Part shown: piece by piece, positions 31,158 through 39,849 of the stretch
Numbering within the stretch: the first letter of the stretch is position 1
Layout of the letters: each line of letters opens with the position of its first letter
Origin: Mariniblastus sp.
GTDB lineage: Bacteria > Planctomycetota > Planctomycetia > Pirellulales > Pirellulaceae
Assembly: GCA_011523945.1 (NCBI GenBank)
Contig: WTFU01000054.1
Coordinates: 1-64,000, forward strand
Direction of reading: 5' to 3'
DNA: 64,000 nucleotides
The notes under the pieces: generated by a model
Told to the model about the DNA's origin: nothing
Seen by the model: only the letters and a program-made list of their open reading frames with translations
The model's database searches: none
Translations under genes and position numbers: made by a program

Positions 31158-32135
31158 ATGAAAAGTCCGGTTCGAGTTACCGTCACAGGCGCTGCAGGCC
31201 AGATTAGTTACGGCTTGCTGTTTCGTATTGCTGCCGGTGAAATGCTAGGGCCTGACCAACCGGTCATACTGCAGTTACTTGAAATCACACCCGCCATGAA
31301 TGCACTCCAAGGTGTCGTCATGGAACTTGATGACTGTGCCTTTCCACTCCTTCACGGGATTGTCGCAACCGATGATCCCAACGTCGGTTTTGCCGATGCC
31401 GACTACGCACTTCTCGTCGGAGCCATGCCTCGACGAAAGGGAATGGAAAGAAAAGATCTTCTGACAGCAAACTCCAAGATTTTCTCGGAACAAGGGAAAG
31501 CGATCAACGATCACGCCAAGAAAGACATTAAAGTCTTGGTCGTTGGGAACCCGGCAAATACGAATGCGTTGATCACAATGGCAAACGCTCCTTCGATCAA
31601 GCATGGGAATATTACGGCTATGACCCGCCTCGATCACAATCGCGCTTTAAGCCAACTTGCCTCGAAAACTGGCAAGCACTCCACCGACATTAAAAAACTG
31701 ACTATCTGGGGAAACCACTCATCCACACAATATCCCGATATTAGCCACGCTACTATCTCTGGCGAGTCTGCTGCCCAGCAAATCGAACAAGATTGGTACC
31801 GTGAGACGTTTATCCCAACTGTACAAAAACGAGGCGCAGCAATCATCGAAGCCCGCGGCGCCTCAAGTGCAGCGTCCGCCGCCAATGCGGCGATCGACCA
31901 TATCCGAACCTGGGAATCCGGCACTGACGAGGGGGACTGGGTAAGCATGGCCATTCCGAGTGATGGAAGTTACGGAATCGATGAGGGCGTAATTTATTCA
32001 TTCCCTTGCACCTGCAGCAACGGCGAATACCAAATCGTACAAAATCTCGACATCGACGAGTTTAGCCGTGAAAAAATGGATGCCACGCTGGCTGAACTCA
32101 AAGAAGAACGTGATGAAGTTAAAGATTTGCTTTAA
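31158..32135 (+). CDS. mdh: Malate dehydrogenase
   Basis: [70 protein letters not shown]. Confidence 0.97.
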   Translation: MKSPVRVTVTGAAGQISYGLLFRIAAGEMLGPDQPVILQLLEITPAMNALQGVVMELDDCAFPLLHGIVATDDPNVGFADADYALLVGAMPRRKGMERKDLLTANSKIFSEQGKAINDHAKKDIKVLVVGNPANTNALITMANAPSIKHGNITAMTRLDHNRALSQLASKTGKHSTDIKKLTIWGNHSSTQYPDISHATISGESAAQQIEQDWYRETFIPTVQKRGAAIIEARGASSAASAANAAIDHIRTWESGTDEGDWVSMAIPSDGSYGIDEGVIYSFPCTCSNGEYQIVQNLDIDEFSREKMDATLAELKEERDEVKDLL

Positions 32136-32184
32136 AGCAAAAACCAATTCAGCACGTTGAAGTCCAATTTTAAAAACCCACCAA

Positions 32185-32225
32185 GAGCCAACCATGATGG
32201 TAAAGATCATGGCTGGCTTTTTTTA
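32185..32225 (+). terminator. Rho-independent terminator downstream of mdh
   Basis: GAGCCAACCATGATGGTAAAGATCATGGCTGGCTTTTTTT, 12-bp stem with one mismatch plus T-run. Confidence 0.88.
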
Positions 32226-32419
32226 ATCGACAGATCACTTGTTTTGCTAGCTCAAAAAACCTGCAATCATAAATTCAAAATCGCGTGCACATCTCTCAAT
32301 CTAAAACACTCCGCCCTCGCTTTTGCAGCGTATGCAGTTGACTTTCAATTCCAAGTTATTTACAAACTGAAACCTTGGAAAGCACGAAAACTCGTCAGTC
32401 AAGGAAATTCGACAGACGC

Positions 32420-33157
32420 ATGAATAGAATCAAAATCAGCCCCTTGGCCTCCGTTAGTGCCGACGATATCTCGACTAAAGATTCGACCCTAAACTCGCTC
32501 GACCAGTTCGATAAAATAACCAATCGTTCTGATCAGTATTCTCTGTTTGTGCCGCTCCATTACGAAAAAAATTACGCTTACCCACTCATTGTGTGGCTTC
32601 ACTCTGACGGATCTCAATCTACCGAAATCCAGCAAATCATGCCGCATGCGAGCGTCCGGAATTTTGTTGGGATAGCACCGCAATCTCCTATTGGAAATTT
32701 TGAGGCTGGATATTTTTGGGAACAAGAAATCGACACCATCGACTTGGCTCACGATTCAATTCTCGCCGCCATCGACGCAGCGTCGATGCGATACAACATC
32801 GCTTCTAATCGGATTTTCATTGGAGGCGCAGGTACAGGTGGAACTATGGCCTTTCGAATTGCGTTCGAAAGGCCCGAACTGTTCGCTGGAGTAATTTCCA
32901 TGAACGGCCCACTTCCAGAACGTGAGAAACCACTGGGCTGTTGGTCAGAAAGTCGACAATTACCGGTGTTTTGGGCACATGGCCGTAACAATAAAGAATT
33001 CGAGCAAAGCCAATTGTGCCAGCAACTTCGTTTACTTCACATTGCAGGTTTTTCAGTCACACTGCGACAGTATCCCACGGAGACCTGTACCAATGAAAAA
33101 ACGCTATCGGATATGAATCGTTGGATCATGGAAACCATCGACTCGACGGTTAGCTAA
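32420..33157 (+). CDS. Alpha/beta-hydrolase fold (phospholipase/carboxylesterase-like) protein, probably catalytically inactive
   Basis: IFIGGAGTGGTMAFRIAFERPELFAGVISMNG aligns by eye to the esterase nucleophile-elbow region but lacks Ser; downstream FWAHGRNNKEF and YPTETCTNEKTLSDMNRWI correspond to the HGxxD and H regions. Confidence 0.7.
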   Translation: MNRIKISPLASVSADDISTKDSTLNSLDQFDKITNRSDQYSLFVPLHYEKNYAYPLIVWLHSDGSQSTEIQQIMPHASVRNFVGIAPQSPIGNFEAGYFWEQEIDTIDLAHDSILAAIDAASMRYNIASNRIFIGGAGTGGTMAFRIAFERPELFAGVISMNGPLPEREKPLGCWSESRQLPVFWAHGRNNKEFEQSQLCQQLRLLHIAGFSVTLRQYPTETCTNEKTLSDMNRWIMETIDSTVS

Positions 33158-33416
33158 ATCCATCGCACCACTGTTCCGTTGCCAGCAATGCTGCATCTGT
33201 TCATTGAACTTATCTTGCAACGTCTTTCGCGCTGATCAGACATTAAAAACCATGGTTCTCCATGGCTTATTGCTCTTGAGGCACTAGTTGAGCGTAGTAA
33301 AAGCTGCCTTGACTCTCTCGCTCGATTTCAGCTAAAAGTCGCATCTGCTGTTGCCTAGGAATTGCGTTTCTAGCAATGCAGTTTTGCACAAATTATTACC
33401 TATCGATCGAACGTCC

Positions 33417-33941
33417 ATGCAATTGAACCGCAGACGAGTAGTACCTGAGGTTGACCAACCCCAGCTTACAGATATCGGACAGTTAACCCACGACATTCTG
33501 GACCGCTATCGACTTCAAATGGCAGACCAAAACATTTTACTCGAAACGGATTTCGATTCCGTAGAAGCATCGATCGCCACGTCAAAAATTCAATCCATTG
33601 TGACCGCATTGATTGAGAACGCACTTGAGCCGATGAGTCATGGTGGCGAAATCTCCGTAACATTAATTGATGGAAAGTACCAATGGGAACTTGAGGTAGC
33701 CGATTCGTTTGGCATGGCTTTCAGCAACGCAGACCCGCTCCGTCGGAATTCCGACGAACATCTCCCCACGATTATTCCATTCCCTGAATCGCAACAACTA
33801 CGAGACGCTCACCTCACCGCCATTTCTCTGGGCGCCCAAATTGAGACCTGGAACTGTCCGCAAGGTGGAACCGCACGCGTCCTCACGGTACCGCGTCAAC
33901 ATAAAAACCAAAAACCGGAAATGCAATTCTCAACTTTTTAA
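33417..33941 (+). CDS. Stand-alone histidine-kinase-like (GHKL) ATPase domain protein
   Basis: DIGQLTHDILDRYRLQMADQNILLETDFDSVEASIATSKIQSIVTALIENALEPMSHGGEISVTL matches the linker and N-box region of HK catalytic domains; no phosphoacceptor domain. Confidence 0.65.
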   Translation: MQLNRRRVVPEVDQPQLTDIGQLTHDILDRYRLQMADQNILLETDFDSVEASIATSKIQSIVTALIENALEPMSHGGEISVTLIDGKYQWELEVADSFGMAFSNADPLRRNSDEHLPTIIPFPESQQLRDAHLTAISLGAQIETWNCPQGGTARVLTVPRQHKNQKPEMQFSTF

Positions 33942-33992
33942 AACAACACATTCAAGGCGTTCTTGAGTCACCTCTTACACACTGACAATCTG

Positions 33993-35510
33993 ATGGATAG
34001 CCAGCCAATAACATTCGAAAACGTAATCAGATTTGCCAGGCAGCGGCGCATCCGTGCATTGTTTGTTGGCGTTACTATGCTTGCCGTGCTTGCCGTGCTT
34101 CAAGTCCAACAACAAACTAGCGACTCCCGTTTATGCGAACTTTATCCGAATGCCAAATTGAGCGAAGGGGAATTGTATCGTCTCGAAGTAGCTCTAATCC
34201 AAGAAGACCTCGACGAATTCGAAACAAGTACCGAGGGCAAACTGCTCGTCCCGACCAGCAAACGACTGGAATATATGAAAGCGATTGCACGACAGGACGC
34301 AGAACCAATTGACTATCGGAAACTAGAAGGCACTGAAGACGCTACCCCAAGCATTTTCCTTCCAAAATCCGCGCGTGATGCAATCACACTGGAAACCAGA
34401 AAAAAGAAAATTGAAAAAAATATCCTGAGATTGCCGTATATCGTTGAGGCAATCTTTGAAATGGACCAACCATCTGGATTTACGACATTTCAAAAACAAC
34501 AACTTCGAGCATCCATTTCACTTGCTACGAAAGACACCGTGCCGTTAACCGAGGAACACGTAAAAACAATCAAGGCGATCATTCAGGTTGCTGCTGGAGT
34601 CGAGTTAAATGACATTGTCATGATCGACCTTAATACCGGGCTAATTCACGACGAGCCTCCATCAAAATTAACTGACAAAAATATCTGCAATGTTGCCTCT
34701 GACATCTCCAAAACAAAACGCACCTGCGAGAATCGCATCAGTGAAGCACTTACCATGTATCCCGAGATTAAGGCAACCGTAGACATTTCCGTCGAACCTG
34801 CCACAGCTAATCTAGCTCTGAAACAAAAAAGAGAAATGAAACCAACGCAGGTATCGAAAACAGGCTCGCCTTCATTTCTTTTGGCCGGAGCCAACGCTGC
34901 CGTCAAACTTGACACAGCACCTTACCAGATTCCAGAGGCGGACCAACAAGAAATTGAATCTCCAAGGAACATGACCAAGCTCGTTTCAATTTCCATCGAT
35001 GTTCCGGAACAGTTAGTAAATGACTGTATCCAGGCGTCACACTCGACTTTAAGTAAAAATGATCAGGAAACTTTAGCCTTGAACCAAGAAGTGTTCAGCT
35101 CGCAATTTAAGAATCTAAAATCTGAAATATCTAAAAAAATTGAATCGACTCTCATGGCTATACCAGATCTAAAATGCGACGACTCAATTGCATTTAATCT
35201 AATTCCAGCAACGAAGACTGCCGCAGTACCACTGGATTTGCGGCTAAAACAAATCGCTGCGGAAAACTGGCCTTCCGGCATTGTCTTACTCGTCGGCCTG
35301 TTCCTTTTGGTTTCGATTTCCCGTGGTACCGACCCTCTTCCGAATGACACAAATCTTCAATTCTCAAGCCGCAACAGACAATCAGGCACGAACTCTGCAA
35401 TTGACGCAACCCCTTCCTCAGACTCAGAAGCGCGATTGACTCAACTCATTGAAAAAGATCCAGATGCCGCGGCAAGAGTCATTGAGTCATGGATCCGTGA
35501 CGCGGCTTAA
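33993..35510 (+). CDS. FliF-like MS-ring protein (divergent)
   Basis: N-terminal TM; LYPNAKLSEGELYRLEVALIQEDLDEF..LLVPTSKRLEYMKAIARQD and RASISLATKDTVPLTEEHVKTIKAIIQVAAGVELNDIVMIDLNTGLI resemble FliF; second TM; C-terminal LIEKDPDAAARVIESWIRDAA resembles the FliG-binding tail. Confidence 0.75.
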   Translation: MDSQPITFENVIRFARQRRIRALFVGVTMLAVLAVLQVQQQTSDSRLCELYPNAKLSEGELYRLEVALIQEDLDEFETSTEGKLLVPTSKRLEYMKAIARQDAEPIDYRKLEGTEDATPSIFLPKSARDAITLETRKKKIEKNILRLPYIVEAIFEMDQPSGFTTFQKQQLRASISLATKDTVPLTEEHVKTIKAIIQVAAGVELNDIVMIDLNTGLIHDEPPSKLTDKNICNVASDISKTKRTCENRISEALTMYPEIKATVDISVEPATANLALKQKREMKPTQVSKTGSPSFLLAGANAAVKLDTAPYQIPEADQQEIESPRNMTKLVSISIDVPEQLVNDCIQASHSTLSKNDQETLALNQEVFSSQFKNLKSEISKKIESTLMAIPDLKCDDSIAFNLIPATKTAAVPLDLRLKQIAAENWPSGIVLLVGLFLLVSISRGTDPLPNDTNLQFSSRNRQSGTNSAIDATPSSDSEARLTQLIEKDPDAAARVIESWIRDAA

Positions 35511-35754
35511 AACGCCAGCTAGAAGTATCAACACTTGATTCATTGAATTATTCGAAAACGAAGAAATCTCGACCAGGTTTGATCAATGCTAGCGTCAATT
35601 GACCTTGCAAGCTACGAGAAATTCAGCGAAAAGTCCTGCCCTTGTTCCTCGGGGAAACTGAACGACTCCCAATCGATCATTTTTTTTTTCACGAAAAGTA
35701 AAAGCAAAATTTTACAGCGGCCCTTAATCGTTATCGTCCTACAAGGCGTCTGAG

Positions 35755-36636
35755 ATGAGACAAATTTTCAATTTTAATAAGACAATTTTGTCCCTCGGCA
35801 AATCCGCAAAACGATGCAGCCTGTTTGCCTGCATAACATTTGTTGTGTCCACTTGCTTACTGCCCAACAACTGCATTTTTGCTCAAACGAACTTTCAAGA
35901 TGGTGCTGCAAAGATTCCAGTTGAAGTTAAAGACCGCAAGTTGGAAATGGAATTTCCGGAGTTCGATGACGAGCAATGGGATGGGAGGAAGACAAGTTAC
36001 GACAATAGCCTCCCGAAACCTCTCCCGGCGAAGCCCCCGATTGGCACACCAGAGCAAGATACCCCGCAACAACCCTCAAGTAATATTGGAGCTTCCCCAA
36101 CAACGCCACTTTCGAGCTTCAGCTCCACATTTGCAAACCTAGAACCTTGGCTCGGAAAACTAAAACAACTTACCGGCTCCTCCGACATCGGGAGGATGGT
36201 AGGCAGCCTGGCCCTCGTTCTCGGTCTTTACTTCGGATTCGTTTGGGTCATGCGAAAACTAAGTCCGTCCGGCAGTCAGAACCTACCGCGAGAAGTTCTT
36301 GAGCTAGTTGGGCAAATCCCATTTGGCCCCAAGCGAAACTTACAATTAATTCGCTTGGGTAGCAAACTCTTGTTAATTATCAATAGTGCAGAAGGCTCTC
36401 AGGCCATTGGAGAAATTACCGACCCAAATGAGGTTGAGTACTTAGTTTCCTTATGCGGAGGCCGCCGCCATCCGTTCGAACCAAAAATGAGACCGGCCCC
36501 CGCCCCCACACCTGTTCCCGCCACTGCTCCCCCTCAACCATCTCAGTCACAAGCTCAGCAACAAAACAATCTCGCGAGCATTCTGCGAACTCTTGACTTA
36601 TCTGCTCATTCCAATAACTCAGTTTTCGAAGCCTAA
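35755..36636 (+). CDS. fliO: FliO-like flagellar biosynthetic protein
   Basis: MVGSLALVLGLYFGFVWVMRKL...LPREVLELVGQIPFGPKRNLQLIRLGSKLLLI; located upstream of fliP. Confidence 0.8.
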   Translation: MRQIFNFNKTILSLGKSAKRCSLFACITFVVSTCLLPNNCIFAQTNFQDGAAKIPVEVKDRKLEMEFPEFDDEQWDGRKTSYDNSLPKPLPAKPPIGTPEQDTPQQPSSNIGASPTTPLSSFSSTFANLEPWLGKLKQLTGSSDIGRMVGSLALVLGLYFGFVWVMRKLSPSGSQNLPREVLELVGQIPFGPKRNLQLIRLGSKLLLIINSAEGSQAIGEITDPNEVEYLVSLCGGRRHPFEPKMRPAPAPTPVPATAPPQPSQSQAQQQNNLASILRTLDLSAHSNNSVFEA

Positions 36637-36662
36637 CCAGCAGTCTATTTTTAGTTTTTAAA

Positions 36663-37652
36663 TTGCACACTTTTCGTTCCAAATTAACATCAGCGCATGC
36701 GTTACTTCGGTACTGCGCGTTGGCTTTGTTTAGCATTGGCCTATTGGTCGGCAACCAAACAGCCGCGGCGCAGTTGTCGAGCCCAGATTCGCTCGATGAA
36801 CAAAACTCACAAACCGCCAGTTCTTCAGATCAGCTGCCCAGTGAAGTTAGAAGTCAACTTGGGTTAGCAATTCCGCCTGGCTCCCCGACAACGTCACTGG
36901 GCGCTTCCCCTGACCACGCAGCTTCTTCCCTTCAGCCATCGGTCACATCTTTTCTATCATCACCGACCGACCAGCTAACATCTCCCCAGGGTTTAACCTC
37001 CTCCATAAAAGTTGCCTTAATCTTGGCAACCTTGAGTCTGGCTCCAGCGATTGTCCTGATGACAACCTGCTACGTGAGAGTCATCGTGGTTTTAACCTTG
37101 CTCAAGCAAGCATTTGGGGCTCAACAATTACCTCCGACACAAGTTTTGACAGCTCTCTCACTGTTCGTGACGTTGCTAATCATGACACCCGTTTGGCAGG
37201 AAGTAAAAAATGAAGCAATTGACCCCTATACACAAACGGAAAATGGAATCAGTTGGGAGGAGGCATGGACCCGCGGAATTGCCCCCGTGAAAACATTCAT
37301 GGCCAAACAGATTGAAGCTGCGGGAAATGCAGAATCGATTGCGGTATTTTACAAATACGTCCCCGAATACTCCGAAGCGGCACCAACTAGCGCACAGGAG
37401 GTTCCAATCAATGTCCTGTTACCCGCATTCATGGTGAGTGAACTTAAGGTAGCGTTCTTACTTGGTTTTCAAATCTTTCTTCCATTTTTAGTTCTTGATC
37501 TAGTTGTCTCATCCGTCACTGTCTCGACGGGAATGCTAATGTTGCCTCCGACAATGGTTAGCTTTCCTTTAAAACTCATACTGTTTGTGTTGGTGGATGG
37601 CTGGAATCTTGTGGTGGGAATGTTACTTCAAAGCTTCCTTCCCATCACCTGA
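36663..37652 (+). CDS. fliP: Flagellar biosynthetic protein FliP
   Basis: LATLSLAPAIVLMTTCYVRVIVVLTLLKQAFGAQQLPPTQVLTALSLFVTLLIMTPVW; ELKVAFLLGFQIFLPFLVLDLVVSSVTVSTGMLMLPPTMVSFPLKLILFVLVDGWNL. Confidence 0.95.
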   Translation: MHTFRSKLTSAHALLRYCALALFSIGLLVGNQTAAAQLSSPDSLDEQNSQTASSSDQLPSEVRSQLGLAIPPGSPTTSLGASPDHAASSLQPSVTSFLSSPTDQLTSPQGLTSSIKVALILATLSLAPAIVLMTTCYVRVIVVLTLLKQAFGAQQLPPTQVLTALSLFVTLLIMTPVWQEVKNEAIDPYTQTENGISWEEAWTRGIAPVKTFMAKQIEAAGNAESIAVFYKYVPEYSEAAPTSAQEVPINVLLPAFMVSELKVAFLLGFQIFLPFLVLDLVVSSVTVSTGMLMLPPTMVSFPLKLILFVLVDGWNLVVGMLLQSFLPIT

Positions 37653-37736
37653 CTGAAAACGCTTTAACAACACCGTTGCCCGAGACTTTCCCTCGAGCCT
37701 CACTTTTCAAATTACGCGATCTTACTGGATCACAAG

Positions 37737-38282
37737 ATGAACCCCGAAGATGCAATCGACTTCAGTCGCGAAGCCATGAAAACGTGCATGTTAGTTGGAG
37801 GCCCAATTCTCGTGACTAGCTTACTCGTTGGCTTGATCATCGGCGTTATTCAAACCATGACCCAGGTTCAGGATCAAACGGTTTCGTTTGTTCCCAAAAT
37901 CCTCATTTTGATTGCCGTAATTGGACTCTGCCTACCCTGGCTGACTGAACGCATGACCGATTTCGCTCGAATGTCATTTGAAAAGCCAATGACTCAATGG
38001 GCAAGTTCTCCCCCACCGACACTCTTCGCCAGTGCCTCCGAAGTAGAAACTAAATCAGATTCAACCGATGCAATTTCGGAACCCATCGCGACAACGCGGG
38101 CTTCCAACATAAAGCCTGACAATTCTATCTTTTCTCTCATCGGTCAGTTTCAAAAAATTGAGCAATCGATGGAGCAACCGACCCAACGCGACCCTGACAG
38201 TCAATCGGAAGCATCTAACAATCCGTTCCTACTTCCTCATTATCGCGTCTCCAAAGCACCCCGGACTGAAAAAGGCGGGTAA
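37737..38282 (+). CDS. fliQ: Flagellar biosynthetic protein FliQ with C-terminal extension
   Basis: AMKTCMLVGGPILVTSLLVGLIIGVIQTMTQVQDQTVSFVPKILIL is FliQ; additional ~90 aa disordered tail. Confidence 0.92.
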   Translation: MNPEDAIDFSREAMKTCMLVGGPILVTSLLVGLIIGVIQTMTQVQDQTVSFVPKILILIAVIGLCLPWLTERMTDFARMSFEKPMTQWASSPPPTLFASASEVETKSDSTDAISEPIATTRASNIKPDNSIFSLIGQFQKIEQSMEQPTQRDPDSQSEASNNPFLLPHYRVSKAPRTEKGG

Positions 38283-38284
38283 CA

Positions 38285-39061
38285 ATGGATTCAGCATTGA
38301 TCTTTTTTCTTGTATTCTCAAGGGTTACGGCATTGGTGATGACGGCACCAATTTTTGGCAGCCGATCTGTGCCGTTAAAAATTCGATTGGGAACTGCCGT
38401 GCTTTTGAGCTTGACTGCATTTCCATTAATTACACTTCCCGAATTCGAACCATCCAATCTTGAGAGCCTTTTTTCGGCAATCTTTAGCGAAGTTGTCATT
38501 GGCTCACTTTTAGGATTGGGGGTAATGATAATGTTTTCAGCCGCTCAATTTGCCGGAACCGTTATCGGGCAAATGGCAGGAATTCAAATCTCCAATACAC
38601 TTGATCCGCAAACTGGCGAAAACTCATCCACCATCAGCCAGTTGTTTGCCATTCTTTCACTAGCTGCATTTGCCCTCGCTGGTGGCCCCGAATTAGTTAT
38701 TTCTGCGCTTCTTGATACATTTATTCATCTCCCACTTGGAACCGAATTAGCCCCTAATCGAATAAGCGAAATTTTAGTCAGCCTCTTGCAACAGAGTTTC
38801 ATCTTAACACTTCGCGGCGTCGCTCCGGCAGTTGCCGCAATGCTAATTGCGACCATCATAATTGGGTTCGTCAGCCGAACTTACCCGCAAATGAACCTGC
38901 TTGGCATGGGACTCAGTTCCAATCTTATCGTGATGCTTCTCGCGGTTTTTTTGACCCTAGGCGGTAGCGTGTGGTTATTCGTAGACGATTTGGATCACTT
39001 CGTTTCAATGATCACAGATTCCATGCAATCGTCGATCAAAGAGGTCGCAAAGAATGAGTGA
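38285..39061 (+). CDS. fliR: Flagellar biosynthetic protein FliR
   Basis: FFLVFSRVTALVMTAPIFGSRSVPLKIRLGTAVLLS, ...FAGTVIGQMAGIQISNTLDPQTGENSSTISQL. Confidence 0.93.
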   Translation: MDSALIFFLVFSRVTALVMTAPIFGSRSVPLKIRLGTAVLLSLTAFPLITLPEFEPSNLESLFSAIFSEVVIGSLLGLGVMIMFSAAQFAGTVIGQMAGIQISNTLDPQTGENSSTISQLFAILSLAAFALAGGPELVISALLDTFIHLPLGTELAPNRISEILVSLLQQSFILTLRGVAPAVAAMLIATIIIGFVSRTYPQMNLLGMGLSSNLIVMLLAVFLTLGGSVWLFVDDLDHFVSMITDSMQSSIKEVAKNE

Positions 39062-39806
39062 ATCCATGGAAGACCGCATTCACCAGGCAACTCCAAGCCG
39101 ACGGCAACAAGCCCGACAGAATGGCGATATTGTCAAGAGTCATGAAATGGCTGCCGCCGTCCAAATGCTTGGTGCCATTGCAATTACCTACTATCTGCTT
39201 GGAGGTATCAGCAACTGGATTCGCAACTGGACCGCTGAAATTTGGACATTAGCCTCGGGCAACTTAAACATGTCCAATCAGGAATTCACCGAACAGATTC
39301 AACTCACTATCCTCGGTGCCGTTACTCACCTCGCACCTCTGCTGTGCCTACTCGTTGTCGTAGGAGTGGTTTCCCACTGGATTCAATCTGGCCCACTCTT
39401 ATTGCCTGGACGAGTTTCCCCCGATCCAACGCGACTGGCATCTGGTGCATGGAGAAACATTTTCTCATTTAGTGGATTCTTTACCATCATCACTGGGATT
39501 CCTAAAACGATCGTCGCAGGAATCGCAGGAGGAACAAGTATTTGGATTCAACAAGCAAGTTTTTTTCAGTTGGCGAACCTACCAATTGACTTAATGGCTA
39601 CCAAACTGCTGGGCCTCGTACTCGGTGTTTCACTACACGTTGCAATTACTCTCTTGTTTGCATCGACATTAGACTTCTTCATGAAATTTGTCAGTCATGA
39701 AAATCGTCTCAAAATGACCGACCAACAACTACGCGACGAAATGAGAATGCAAAACGGCGATCCTCAGATTCACCGGCGGCGTCAAGAATTGAGCCGATTA
39801 AGATAA
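39054..39806 (+). CDS. flhB: FlhB-like export protein lacking the C-terminal autocleavage domain
   Basis: Starts EDRIHQATPSRRQQARQNGDIVKSHEM (FlhB EKTExPTPKRxxxAR-like), TM block, then KMTDQQLRDEMRMQNGDPQIHRRRQELSRLR and stop; 8-nt overlap with fliR. Confidence 0.9.
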   Translation: MSESMEDRIHQATPSRRQQARQNGDIVKSHEMAAAVQMLGAIAITYYLLGGISNWIRNWTAEIWTLASGNLNMSNQEFTEQIQLTILGAVTHLAPLLCLLVVVGVVSHWIQSGPLLLPGRVSPDPTRLASGAWRNIFSFSGFFTIITGIPKTIVAGIAGGTSIWIQQASFFQLANLPIDLMATKLLGLVLGVSLHVAITLLFASTLDFFMKFVSHENRLKMTDQQLRDEMRMQNGDPQIHRRRQELSRLR

Positions 39807-39849
39807 CCGCTTTTGGATGATTCACTCTAGCGAAAGAGGCAACCGTCCC

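Noticed and set aside
33240-33266. CCATGG-TTCT-CCATGG hairpin between the pseudo-hydrolase and the ATPase gene
   Set aside because: Possible weak terminator but no convincing T-run on the relevant strand.
35586-35753. 55-aa ORF (MLASIDLASYEKFSEKSCPCSSGKLN...) ending 1 bp before fliO
   Set aside because: SEC-C-like CPCSSGK is suggestive but the ORF runs through a poly-T tract and low-complexity sequence; likely leader DNA. Conservation would be needed.
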